In this document: positions 1 to 11,706 of the stretch, in pieces | Position numbering within the stretch: position 1 is the stretch's first letter | How the letters are laid out: each line of letters begins with the position of its first letter | Source of the DNA: Diprion similis | Lineage: Eukaryota > Arthropoda > Insecta > Hymenoptera > Diprionidae | Length of the DNA stretch: 64,000 nt | Assembly (NCBI RefSeq): GCF_021155765.1 | Contig: NC_060116.1 | Location: 5,394,001 to 5,458,000, forward strand | Reading direction: 5' to 3' | Made by a program: the position numbers and the translations under genes | Notes under the pieces: model-generated | What the model was told of the DNA's origin: nothing | Databases searched by the model: none | Seen by the model: the letters and a program-made list of their open reading frames with translations, nothing else

Positions 1-937
1 AAATTGGAGGCTCTGCAGGCCGAGGTTCACTTGGTCGAGCAAATACAGGCTCTCTCGGAGGCAACCGTGGTTCTTTGGCATCAGTTGGAAAGCCTACAAG
101 TGCAACATTGGCTAGTTTGGCCGGATTGCTAAGCAGCGGAGATATAAAAGCTGAATCTAAAAGTGAAACTAGTTTCACAAATAAACAAGAAAAAGACGAA
201 GTCTTCCAAAGGGTTCGAGTATGTATTATTAAATTAGTTACATTACGCAAAATTAATGATCGTCCATAATGCAGATTAAAAGGAAACACCTAAACTTAGA
301 ATAGAATTCATAAGAAATAGCTAAAAATTCATATACACTCAAATAATTGTTTGCACGTGTCTAATTCTAAATATTTCATTTAACGTCCTAGAAATCAGTA
401 TTGTTGAATTCCCGTAATCTCTGATTTAATTTATCTTAAATTGTATTATAAAATTTACAAATTGAGGTATGACTGTTGCAAAGTTCAAAAAAATTGTTGT
501 ATTTTGTGAATTAAGAAATAGACAGGTAGACGAACGATATACAACATTTTTATGTGTGCTTATCCAGTCTTTTTAACATCCTAAAATGTTGCAAAAACTT
601 CTTTTTGGATATCGTGTATGGATCGATAACAACTACAATACTGAAATGTATATAGATCGTGGATCCAAACCAAGTGTACGATGCAATAAATTTGGGAAGA
701 AGGATTGATGTTACGTGGCCAGATGAACGAATGAGACAGCAAGGCGGTCGTTCCGGATGGCAGCATTGGGTACCTGAAAAGGGTATGGAAGGTTGTATAG
801 TACATCGTTGGTCACCAAATCACCGTGACCCCAATAGACGATCACATGTTGATAAAGTTATATTACTTGTCAAAATTGATGAGAAATATGTCCCTGTGGC
901 AGAACAGGGTGTACAAGACTTGGGTGCCGAAATGTAA
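1..937 (+). CDS. pcx: C-terminal end of a pecanex-like protein (partial)
   Basis: Two coding exons are visible, 1-218 (open at the window edge) and 656-937. They are joined in phase 0 across a GT-AG intron (donor gtatgt at 219, acceptor atag before 656). The first part is a Gly/Ser-rich low-complexity stretch. The second is a compact conserved-looking tail containing DPNQVYDAINLGRRIDVTWP, GMEGCIVHRW, RRSHVDK and ILLVKIDEKYVP, ending ...LGAEM. From memory this pattern resembles the extreme C terminus of pecanex proteins, large multipass membrane proteins linked to Notch signalling and the secretory pathway in Drosophila. The family name rests on recall of that tail, not on a search. The intron/exon structure and the stop at 937 are clear. 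Most of the protein lies upstream of the window. Confidence 0.55.
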
Positions 938-3490
938 CTAGAATTTTTAAGGATTTCGGTAACACTTGATAACCTACAAGGAGTTATTGTGGAGTTTCCT
1001 ATAACAATAATCTATAAACTTGTCACATTCATTGCCATTGCCTAATAAGTTTTGCAAGACTTGTGTGCAAATGTTTAGCTATGTTACTTAGAGTAAGATT
1101 TATTGAACTAGATCAAGTTTGAGAGATTAAATAGAGTTGATATATTTCTTGTTTAATATTATTTAGTCATTCAAAAACTCCGTGTCAGCTCTAATTCTGC
1201 AATCAAAATTATATTATTTCATATTTCTTTAATTACTGTTGTCATTGCATCGACGATGAGTGCGAGTTTCCTGTGAAACTGTAATAGTATAATTTATGTT
1301 CAATGAAGTTTTTGTAAAACAGTCTTACGTTTTTCGCTTCGCAGACTTTCTATTCATTACATTGCACTATCAACTGAATACTTTCATGAATAACTTCTTA
1401 AGTATCCATGCGTAAGTACTTCTTTGCAATATTTACTTCAAGTTCAATATGAAGTTCTTAAGTTATCAATGATTTATAATCGTCGAATTTTGACTTTTGT
1501 TTAATTATTGTGAATGATGTTAACTGTTATTTTATAATTTTATAATGACCAACCATCATTTGCTTTGATTTGTCAAAAAATAAAACTTGAAATACATGGA
1601 ATTCCAAATAATCGAGTAATTAGAAACTTTGCACTTGAAATGCAACTGTTTATGCGAACATTTTCAAATAAAGAATAAAATGAATGGCAAATTTTTGTAA
1701 ATTAATATTTTACATTGTACGGTATGAATGATGCTTCTTAAATTCAGATCTCATTCAATATCGTAGATGTAATTTGAAACTCAAAAATGAAATATTTTAT
1801 TCAATTATTAATCTTTTACAGAAACTAAATAGTTTGAAAAATACTAATTCTTTTCGCACTTTTATCAAAGCATTGATATTTTTTTACAATTGTCTTCGCC
1901 AGACTAGCAACACTACAATGTCTCACTTTGATATACCGTTACGTATTTTTTCTTTCGATTTTTATACATCTTTGAAAGTTGCAGAAATAACGTTAGTATA
2001 TAAAGTCTATCACTAGGCAATAACTGATATATTTCATTTTCAAATAATTACTACCTTGAAATTAGAGCTTGTGATCTGTGAATAAACTGAAGTAAATTGA
2101 TATAGTATAAAATAAGAAAATTTGTTACATGATCTAGTTTTGTTGTTTGATTTGGTATTTGAACCTTTCATTTCAGCGTTTTTCTATATGAACACTGCTC
2201 ATATAAATCATAAAAGTGTAAAACGTATACCAAATTATTGTACCATATTTATAATATAGTTAGTTATTCTAATTAACTTTCTCATATATAAGAGAAATGG
2301 TTATTGCTTGTAGTCGGAATAAAAGCTAGATACAATATTAGGTTTAATTTTAAATTTTTATTAAATTATTATTACTATTATTATTTTGAATTTATTTTTA
2401 TGTAAGAGCAATGATGACTTATACTTTTCAATCCTATGTGTCAGACTAATCGCGGGTAACAGACTATTGGTTTTATTCTGTACAACAAGCGATTAAATCC
2501 ATTTCAAAATTCTGTATCAAATCTGTCAAGTTTTTCTACATTTTGTTACCTTTTTGTTTAAGCGATAAATAAGAATCGAAAGATAATTAATGTAAATAGC
2601 TAAAATTGTGTGATTGTCTCTTTTTGTGGACATATTTTTATTAAAAGTTTACAAAATATTCAAAAGAGATGTGATGTATAATATAATGCAAATACTTTGT
2701 GTTTCAGTAGAACCTTCTCCAAATTGTTAATAAATTGTTTACGCTGATATGAAGTCGATGTATTGTATTATTCTCATCTAATCCACACTAGTAGTATATT
2801 TTAATAATGCTTGATCGAAAAATGTCATTCCCAAGGGAACGAGAAAGGTAAATTAAGTAAGTTTTTAGACAGAACGAGAACATATTTGATATTCAACACA
2901 CATTTATATTTATTAATCATTCAGTTTTTACAAAAATTTATTTGAAGTTATGTTCTGAAAATAGGAACATACATACATATATATGTATAAGATTTATGTG
3001 CAAGTGATTACATTCTAAATAGGCAAATCCAAATGTGAAATTGTCAGTACATCAGTCGTGCAGATTTTCTTGTGTACATGAAGCTTTTAGAAAGTTTATT
3101 CAACTTATAAGATGTAATGACTACTTGAATCATGTTATTTTCAGTTTAATTGAACTAGTTTTACAAACCAACAGCACATAGTATTGAATTTATTTCAAAA
3201 AATTGCATGCTAATTGGAAATTTATTAGAAAGAAGAGTTTGTATTAAGTACATCCATAATCCTAATCTATAAAAAGCAGAGTACAAATACAAAGTACAAG
3301 TTATTATTGTAGCACTCAAGATTTGAAAGTCTATTTTTAGATGAATGATCAATTCCTAAACTTTTTCAGCATGCATAATTTGCGGTGGAATGTAATCCTC
3401 GCAGATGGTATATACTAAAAACTTCCCAAAAAAAAAAAAAAAAAAACTGCTGTACAATGGACGCATGTAAATACGTGCATACATTGGGTC
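938..3490. other. 3' UTR and intergenic AT-rich DNA
   Basis: No convincing gene. The pecanex-like gene must end here; candidate AATAAA signals lie at 1667-1672 and 2081-2086. The open frame at 1774-2016 has no ATG start and looks like chance. A run of 19 A lies at 3428-3446, just beyond the 3' end of the minus-strand thioredoxin gene. Confidence 0.6.
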
Positions 3491-3562
3491 AAGTTTATTG
3501 CACCATAAAAATAATATATTTACGAAGTTCTAGATAAAGGTAATAAAAAAAATAATTAGCCA

Positions 3563-3985
3563 TTAATTACTCTTATTAGGTGGGTCAATCTCAGCACCAG
3601 TCTTTAGTTTCTGAATTAAATTTTCTATAGAATCTGCCTCCATTAGGCCGATAAATTTGTGCACAACTAAGCCATTTGAAACAGCAATTACCGCAGGTAC
3701 AGCTTTTACTTCAAAAGTATGAACTAGCTCAGGGTTTGACTCTACGTCTACCACAGCTAGATTCAAATCTTCCATTGGTCCTACCAGCTGTTCTAATTTT
3801 GGAGTTAAAATTTTACACGGGTCGCACCACTCAGCATGGAAATTAACTATCACAGGGACCGTACTGTTCATTACCTTTTCTATGAACTCTCTATTGTCCT
3901 TAATCTCAAATTTCTTATTGCTACGGCTCAATAAGGAGATCCCACGCGTCGATAGCTGCAAAGTGTGCTTCAAACCACGCAACAT
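3563..3985 (-). CDS. Mitochondrial thioredoxin (Trx2-type)
   Basis: Single-exon frame of 140 aa read from the ATG at 3985. An upstream in-frame ATG at 4015 would add ten residues, but the MLRGLKH start gives the better presequence. Residues 1-35 are basic, Ser-rich and free of acidic residues until the mature start, typical of a matrix-targeting signal. A thioredoxin fold follows: VIVNFHAEWCDPCK carries the redox CxxC, and KAVPAV holds the cis-proline. The active site is WCDPC instead of the usual WCGPC. The role is disulfide reduction in the mitochondrial matrix, supplying peroxiredoxins. A poly(A) signal on this strand lies at 3494-3499, about 65 bases past the stop. Confidence 0.88.
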   Translation of the reverse strand: MLRGLKHTLQLSTRGISLLSRSNKKFEIKDNREFIEKVMNSTVPVIVNFHAEWCDPCKILTPKLEQLVGPMEDLNLAVVDVESNPELVHTFEVKAVPAVIAVSNGLVVHKFIGLMEADSIENLIQKLKTGAEIDPPNKSN

Positions 3986-4306
3986 TGTCACTGCTTTATA
4001 TCTAATTAAATACAATAGTATAACTGTGCGTATATATTACTTTATAGTATCTGCATTTATATAACCTACGTGACAAATTCTTTGAAATAATATTTCAATT
4101 TAACTATTTATACAGATATATTTAATTATGTAACTAGTGTTGAGATTAGTTATATTTCGAATAGGTAATATATATTGTCTCAATAATAACAAAGCACGTA
4201 AGAATTTTATATGTAAGGATATGAATCCTAAAGAACTGAATCAACAATCATTGCAAGTTAAAAATATTCAACTCGCAGCTTTCTTAGTCAGAAGAATTGT
4301 ATTTTC

Positions 4307-4814
4307 TCAGATAACCCAGTTCTTTATTCGCACAGCTTTTACCGGTGTGATCACCTCAAATTTGACGTAAGCGAAGAATACCACCAAAGATGAACCAGCC
4401 AGTAGAACTAGAAGTAACGTGCGCCAAATGAATAACTGATCATACGACTGTAAATTGAAAAAAATTTTGTTATGTTCGTTTAATTTGATACAATGTGTTT
4501 TTATTTCTCAGCACGAAAGAAATGGAACATGTGCAGAGAAAAGTATCCAATGGGTATGGAAACCTGACATAAGACATCGATTGTAAAGAATGAAAGAGAA
4601 TTACCTTTGCTATGGTCTCGCTACTGACATCGGAGGTCTCTGAAGCTCTTGGAATACTGATCAGTGCAATCGTAACTATTCCCGTAACACTTACTGCTGT
4701 CAGGCCAAATTTTTTTTGGGTCCGCAAGGATATCAGACAAATCAAGCCTGCCGTTAACCACAGGGTAAGTATAATAAATGTGCCAAACCCAACTCCCAAA
4801 ATCAGAGTTGTCAT
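4307..4814 (-). CDS. TMEM218: TMEM218, ciliary transition-zone membrane protein
   Basis: Two exons, 4605-4814 and 4307-4447, joined in phase 0 (donor GTAATT; acceptor TTTACAG before 4447), encode 116 aa; the human protein is 115 aa. Three hydrophobic segments are visible at roughly residues 5-30, 37-55 and 78-100. Family-matching features are the N-terminal LGVGFGTFIILTLW, the IPRASE turn after the second segment, and the length. TMEM218 works at the ciliary transition zone with the MKS/TMEM67 module. In an insect, motile or sensory cilia are limited to sperm and type I sensory neurons, so expression should be restricted. The gene is easily missed because it is short and split. It lies about 1.5 kb upstream of TIMM44, in divergent orientation. 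Confidence 0.85.
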
Positions 4815-6291
4815 TCCCTGAAAAGTTATTCAATTAAAATGGCCCGCAGAGTAGTTATGTATGGTGGTTTTTTATTTTATACTCTTGAAAATGGAATTTC
4901 GTTAAAATGATTCGCAAATTGCTAACAAACTTGTAGAGATTTATCGCTTTTTACTTTATACTCGATAATCACTCCGTGCGTAATTCCCATATATGTCTGT
5001 CTGTATCTACTATTACCAAGTCAATTGTTGTATAATCTGTCTGAACTTTACTCATGCATACGTATTTTACTTACCTATTGATAACGTTGTTGCGTTATTT
5101 CGTAATTTTACTTAAAACCATATATTATACACACTTACTTTGTTATATATGACACAGATATATTAAGAAGAAAATGTAATATTTTATAACCGCATTTTTT
5201 TAAATATTCAATCATTTATCACTACGAAAACTAACCTATCCATCTTTCGCCTGAAATCTTTTATCGGATTTTTTCTTTACTCTGCTGGTTGGAATTGCCG
5301 GCAGATGGCTGCTTCCTCGACATTCGACGTTTTCGTTCAATGGTCTCGATAAAACGCTTGTAAAATGGTAAATATCACATATTCATGAACTGCAAGGTAC
5401 TTTTCAATTGTGAAAAACCAAAAAACTGTTCATACGTATTATTGTCACGCCATCATTTGCTAATTACATTAAAATCTGTAACTCAACCGGCAACTTTTAC
5501 GTAAACAGTGAGGTTAGATTTCGTCAGACAAACTTTTGTGATTTCTAAAAGTTTAACCGTAGGTCATATTTGTCGATATTGGAATTGACCACGCCATCCG
5601 GATAGTCTCACAGAAAATATTATCGTCCACCTTGCACCCAAATTTCTCTAATTCATCCGTTATCAAATTACGGGCATTTAATTCCACTGCTGAAGTTTGA
5701 CAATAAACACGTTTTGCAGGTATCTTTCTCATTATACATGTTAACAATTTGGCAACCCGTTTTTTACGTCAACTTAATGATTCCAGAACTGTATTGCTGG
5801 TAAATCAAATTTTAATGGAATCGTTCGTGCCGCACGATTCCCTTACAGATACTCAAATGGCTATAGAGACGTATCTCAGATATGGAGCGTCAATCAAATG
5901 CTGCTCCAAATCGAGGAAAGCAGTTCAACAAGTATACATGTAAGTTAAATCATGTAACAAAGCAGAACTGATAGACTATTGATTAGTTTCACCATATGTT
6001 CTTATACAATTGGTGCGTGGTATTGAATAAGCCAAACTTCTTTTAGATGGAATAATGCAGCAAAGTTTAGTATCTATAATTTTATAGAAGTATCAGTTTT
6101 TTACATGATTAGGGATAGCCGTTATTCTTTGCTTTTAAAGCCTCATTTTGATCAATGTTAGCACATATAGTCTCCAACTTTGACCATTAGTTTCAGTATC
6201 GTCGTATTCATCAATTTAGCTTGAACAAAATATAATAGTTGTTAAATTTTACAGCTTATTTCGAAGTGAGTATTAATAGTATTGATTTCAG
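4815..6291. other. Gap between TMEM218 and TIMM44; unresolved first exon(s)
   Basis: The promoters of the divergent TMEM218 and TIMM44 genes must lie here, together with TIMM44 exon 1. Possible TIMM44 first exons: an open frame ending in phase 0 at the GTATAC donor near 5931 (ATG at 5812 or 5854), or a shorter frame using the GTAAGT donor near 5941. Neither makes a convincing presequence. On the minus strand a 59-codon frame with an ATG (about 5729 down to 5553, starting MRKIPAKRVYCQ) and a second basic open stretch near 5270-5370 (FIETIERKRRMSRKQPSAG, ending in TAA) could be two exons of a small unrecognised gene. I could not find a clean join between them. Confidence 0.35.
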
Positions 6292-8765
6292 ATGCGATTA
6301 TATTCAAATCCAGCACGCCGACCAAATTTCTTTTCACAATTTGTTGAGAACATTAAACAAGAAATGCAAAAAAATAAGGAGATGAAAGAATCGTTGAAAA
6401 AATTTCGTGAGGAAGCTGAGAAACTTGAACAATCGGATGCCTTAAAATCTGCTAGACAAAAATTTCAGAGCGTTGAATCTGAAGCTAATAAAAGTTCGGA
6501 AGTAATCAAGGAAAAGTTGGATCATCTCAAAGAAAAGGTGATAACTTGAACGAGATTCAGTTCGTTTGGTAGAATTTTCATTTTTCCTAGTATTATAAAT
6601 CACATGTGGGTATTTCTGAAGATTATTGTGTTTGTATTTCACAGTTTCCGCTTGTTTTAGGGGAGACTTCTATGAAGTTGTTAACTTTGTTTTTATTTTA
6701 ACCCATGCAAAGGTTTTGTGCCAATTTAATTTATTCTAATCAAGAAATCCTTAAATTACTAATTTTTTGATTATGGTATCAAAATGAAAGCACCTATTAG
6801 AAGAAGTTTTCCCAAACATTCCTTGTGCATACACTTTTATCACAATAATTTAGTATCTTTTGTAGGACCATGCACCACCACGATCCAACCATATGTGGAA
6901 AAAATGTTTGATGGTATTTTCTTAGGTGTAGAAAATGAAACTGAACAAAAAAATTGGCAAACTCGACAAAATCTTCCCTTAAAAATGTATTATGCGTCAT
7001 TAAATTTTGTACTTCCCGAGTTGAAATAATTTGTTCAGTGATTTGTTTTTCCAGGTTCAAGGTGTCTTGGAAGAGGCCAGTAAATCGGAAATAGGTAAAA
7101 AGGCCGGTCAACTTGGTGAAGAAATAACCAAATCAGCCAAAGATGCAGCCGAAACTATTTCTGAAAAAAGTCAAGCTATAGGAAAGACTGGAGCTTTTCA
7201 AACGATATCACAAACTGCTGAGGCTGTCCGGAAAGAGTTTGACCAGCAAGGAATGCAAGGTTTTCAAATACATAAAGTTTATTCACATAATTTTTAATGT
7301 CTTATTTACATAAGTTTGTTTTCACATCTTCAACAGGTCGTGTTTATGTTCCTCCAAAGAAATTACGAAAACGTAAAGAAGTACCTGACATAGTGGACGA
7401 AAAGCCAGTGGAAGCAAATGAGGAAGCTACTGGTGTCGAACTTCACAAAGATTCCAAATTTTATCAATCTTGGCAAAATTTTAAGGTACAGTTTAGGCAT
7501 TTGTTACTAGAATAACAGTAGTACAGTTTCGTACTAAGTTTACTTATTGTTGGAATCTACGATTCGTTTATAAGCCATGTAGGACTTCATCAAAGCCTAA
7601 TTTATCTTCATAACTGTCTAGTGTAGATTAATAAATGAATGAATGAAATCAAGTCATGAAACTATTTAGGTATATTATCTGAAGTACAATTGTCCTGAGA
7701 AATCTCTGATGGTACTGCATCCTTACAACTTTTGAACAAAGATTGGTTCAATCAGTTTTGTTTCTCCCACTTTTTCAGGACAACAATCCATATGTTAATA
7801 AAGTCTGGGATTGGAAAATGAAATATGAAGAATCTGATAACCCTATGATACGAGCTTCTAGGCTACTCACAGACAAAGTGACAGACGTAATGGGAGGTCT
7901 ATTTCAAAAAACGGAACTTTCAGAAACACTAACTGCAATTTGTAAATTAGATCCAAGTTTTGACAAGGTATGAGCCTTTTTATTTTTATCATTTATTCAA
8001 TTTCAGGCCATGGTTATATTGTTTTAGTATGTGGAACGTATTTATTTACTTGCAATCTAGAATCTAACATGTATCGTATAATATTCTTGTAGCTTTTTCC
8101 ACTCATTCTTAACTTGAAATCGTCTTAATTTTGTGACATTAAAACGAACTCAATTAACCTTTGTATTCCTAGAAAATCATTAAGGAGGTTTCTAATTAGC
8201 ATTAGTCTGTATATCTATTCGATAACAATAACACTTACGGTAACTGATATTGACTGTGGTTTAATTAGGTCAAATTTCTGAGAGATTGTGAAACAGATAT
8301 AATTCCGAACATTCTTGAAGCAATGGTGAGAGGCGATTTGGATATATTAAAGGACTGGTGCCACGAGGCACCATACAACCTTATATCACAGCCCTTAACA
8401 CAGGCAAAAAAATTAGGATACTATTTAGACAGTAAAATTTTGGGTAGGTGACATACACACATATTTATTGAAATACACAGATATGATTTTATATTATACA
8501 ATTTTACGTAATTGCAGATATCGACAACGTAGATCTTGCAATGGGAAAAGTTATGGAACAAGGTCCCGTACTAATAATAACTTTCCAATCGCAACAAATT
8601 ATGTGTGTAAGGAACGCGAAAAACGAAGTAATTGAAGGTGATCCAGAAAAAGTGATGCGTGTGAATTACGTTTGGGTCTTATGTCGAGATCCTTCTGAAT
8701 TGAATCCAAGAGCAGCATGGCGACTCTTGGATTTGAGTGCCAATAGTGCGGAACAATTTTTGTAG
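6292..8765 (+). CDS. TIMM44: TIM44, import motor scaffold (5' exon not resolved)
   Basis: Six exons join in frame: 6292-6537, 7055-7259, 7337-7485, 7779-7967, 8269-8443 and 8518-8765, giving 403 aa from the ATG at the first base of the first listed exon. That exon begins MRLYSNPARRPNFFSQF, just after the usual presequence, so a short upstream exon with the start codon is expected. The N-terminal half is charged and helical (KNKEMKESLKKFREEAEKLE), the part that binds mtHsp70 and TIM23. The C-terminal Tim44 fold (about residues 190-403) includes DKVTDVMGGLFQKTE, FLRDCETDIIPNILEA and a tail ending in NPRAAWRLLDLSANSAEQFL. It tethers mtHsp70 to the TIM23 channel on the matrix side. Usual family length is about 430-450 aa, consistent with the missing leader. 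Confidence 0.93.
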
Positions 8766-9889
8766 TTTAGATTCTGTTTAAGAAAATTCGTCAGGATTCC
8801 TTGGAAATTTCGTTATAAAGTAGACAATGATTTCATAGTTCATATTGCGCTGGATCAACTTTATCGAAAAACGAAACAAAAAAATGAATACCGTAGGGTA
8901 CAATTCTATGGTACATTTTGCGAGATTTCGTCCTCTGTTACTTGTTAACGGTCTGCCACTGGTCATTTTTATTCGAATCCAGAGCAACCTCATATCCTGT
9001 AATTATTTTATATCAAAGCCAGAATTTGTTGCGAATTTAACAAATTTCATTCTGTATGAATATGTTACATGATATCTCATTTTCATTTTATTCATGAAAC
9101 CTTGTTTCCATAATTTAAAATATAATTGCTCGTACTACATTCTTTTTATTATCGCAGGCACATTCACGTCACAAAACCACGGTTATATCTCTGTAAATAA
9201 TTGACTTGCTGGTTTAGAGAGTGTTACCTCTTGACAAGTCTTGTAAAATACAAATATAAAGAAATATCGTGTCATATTTATTAATTAATTACTTTAGGGT
9301 TGACATTGTTACTGTAATATAAATCTACTATAGTCAGCTTGAAGAGATTACAAATTACGTATCGAAAATCCGATTTCCGAATATTACTTTGAAACAGATC
9401 TACTACTTAATAAATGAGGCCACCTAATTACAACTTTTTGGAATTTATACTAAATTTTTCATTGTTAAATCTCAAACTTCTTATATATGTTACAAAAATA
9501 AAGCCACAAACATAAATTCATAATCTGTTACGTTCCTGTACAAATAATTTTGCGTCTTATGCTTAAAATATTTGAAAAGGATTTTCTATTTCAATTGCTG
9601 TACTCATAATTGCACCTGTAAGAAAGCATATCCATTCAATGACTGAGCTTACGGTTAATCTCTAGTAATATTACGGCCCGTGACATAAGAATCCTACGTG
9701 ACGTCATTCTCTCGCGAGTAAGGCGCTATCTTGACGGCAATGTGTTGAACTAAAACTCGGCACTCTGGCCATGGAAAGCACATCTTATCATGCAACTTAA
9801 ATGATCAATGCCGTAGTGATCATCGAGATTTGCGTTTGACATTTCCAGTAATTTTCTTGCCATATAAAGACGGGAATAGCTAATTAAAC
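8766..9889. other. TIMM44 3' UTR and calcineurin B upstream region
   Basis: No gene seen. The last 200 bases before the CanB start codon carry the promoter motifs listed separately. The open frame at 8845-9072 lies in the TIMM44 3' UTR and shows no family features. Confidence 0.6.
9699..9718. promoter_or_regulatory. CRE plus TCTCGCGAG motif upstream of calcineurin B
   Basis: A full palindromic cAMP-response element TGACGTCA at 9699-9706 is followed four bases later by TCTCGCGAG at 9710-9718. Both are about 170-190 bases before the CanB start codon. TCTCGCGA-type palindromes are known core elements of housekeeping promoters, and CREs bind CREB/ATF proteins. That this pair drives CanB is inferred from position only. 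Confidence 0.5.
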
Positions 9890-11706
9890 ATGGTAAATAT
9901 AAACAAATAGTAATCCCTCAATGTTTTCGTATCGAATAATTATTCAAATGTGTTAAATTTCCTCGTATTTTTTCATCCGTATGAATATCAATACGGATTC
10001 TTACTGTGGCCGTCTGCTTTTGCTATTTTCAGCTTGTTGCAAGGAATACGTTATTAAGATTTAATATGCATTTTTTCAGGGTAATGAAAGTTCGCTGCCA
10101 ATGGAGTTATGCTCGAACTGTACGTATATATTTGAATTCTATTCGTGACTTGATTAAATAAATCTCTATCATATACCAACTCACGGTTTATTCAGCAAAC
10201 ATGTCAACAGTATATCTGTCACTTTACCTCGTTCCAAACCCTTGTGTCCTTCACTAATATCACTACCGGTTTACTTTTCCAAATATTATAACCAGTTACA
10301 TATTCTAAAATAATACGACACGATAAATAACTGTTATGTTTAATAACTGAGTAGGGTTTTTCGTTCCTCAACTTTCACTATGAGCTAGTAATCTTGCAAC
10401 CCGTCTTATTGACACATCTTACAAAGTATGTACAAAGAATTTTTATTCAGCCAAAATAATACTCACTAAACAAAACCAGCAATAAATTATGTTTTCATAT
10501 ATTTTGCTTTAATTATTGAGTAATAAAACGACGGGTAAAAAATATTTTTAATATTTTAATGGCTTGGTTACAATTATTTTCCATTTTTGTTGATTGAAAT
10601 TTTTTCTAACCATATTTATTTGTTAAATGTGAATAACAGTCGACGCCGATGAACTAAGGAGGCTTGGTAAACGTTTTCGGAAATTGGATCTTGACAATAG
10701 CGGTGCTTTGAGCATAGATGAATTTATGACGCTACCGGAACTACAACAAAATCCTTTGGTCCAACGTGTAATCGAAATTTTCGATGCTGATGGTAATGGC
10801 GAAGTAGATTTCAAAGAATTCATACAAGGTGTCTCGCAATTTAGCGTCAAGGTATGTAAAGTGTATTATTATAACCGACAATTTTATTCGCCAATCATTA
10901 TACAGATAGGATCAGTCGATCGACTTTCTTACTATATGTCCAATCAAATATATGTAAAGTGTAAGCATTTATTTATTTCCTATATGGATATTAGTCAACA
11001 CAGTGTTTACACACAAAGCGTATCTTTTTTATTTTAGGGTGATAAAGAAAGTAAATTAAGATTCGCATTTCGAATCTATGACATGGACAATGACGGGTAC
11101 ATAAGCAACGGTGAGTTGTTCCAAGTCTTAAAAATGATGGTTGGCAATAATTTGAAGGATACACAACTCCAGCAAATTGTAGATAAGACAATTTTGTTCG
11201 CCGACAAAGATGAAGATGGAAAAATCAGCTTCGAGGAGTTTTGTTCGGTATGAATGATATTTTTGTTTTCCATATTGTACAAATACCAAAAATTTATTCA
11301 ATCTTCGCATCAATAGATCAAGTGATGATGAACACTTAGTAATAAGAAAACTGTGTTTTCTTATCTAATTAGTAAAAACACTGGGAATCATATCAACTTA
11401 ATATATAGCACACAGAACCCTGATCTGGTTTTTTGTACGCAACCTATTTTTACTTTTTTGTTTTTTTTTTCAAATACTTAACTACTATCTTGTAATGATT
11501 TATAATGCAAATATCGCTCACCAAGTTACATCAGGAGAAATCATCACCCTCTATGACTTCCTAAATGAACTCTAATCTATCGCCTCAAGTGATACCATTC
11601 ATTCTCACTCATACGGTTATTGAAAGAGAATGCCTCTGCTAATTTAAACATTTTTCAGGTTGTTGGTAATACCGACATTCACAAGAAGATGGTTGTCGAT
11701 GTCTAA
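9890..11706 (+). CDS. CanB: Calcineurin B, regulatory subunit of PP2B
   Basis: Five coding exons: 9890-9892 (only the ATG), 10080-10119, 10640-10851, 11038-11247 and 11659-11706. Together they encode exactly 170 aa, the family length. The N terminus [14 protein letters not shown] carries the Gly-2 myristoylation signal, with the Gly supplied by exon 2. Four EF-hands are visible: [39 protein letters not shown] and [13 protein letters not shown], each with intact Asp/Glu ligands. The latch region [20 protein letters not shown] and the C terminus HKKMVVDV match the family. It binds Ca2+ and activates the calcineurin A phosphatase. The 3-nt first coding exon would be missed by most ORF-based callers. 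Possible AATAAA signal near 11800. Confidence 0.97.

Noticed and set aside
1774-2016. 80-codon frame in the pecanex-like 3' region
   Set aside because: No ATG start, AT-driven Phe/Asn/Leu composition, no neighbours to splice to.
4470-4814. Unspliced 114-aa reading of TMEM218
   Set aside because: Runs into the intron after a good GTAATT donor at 4604; the spliced version restores the conserved third membrane segment.
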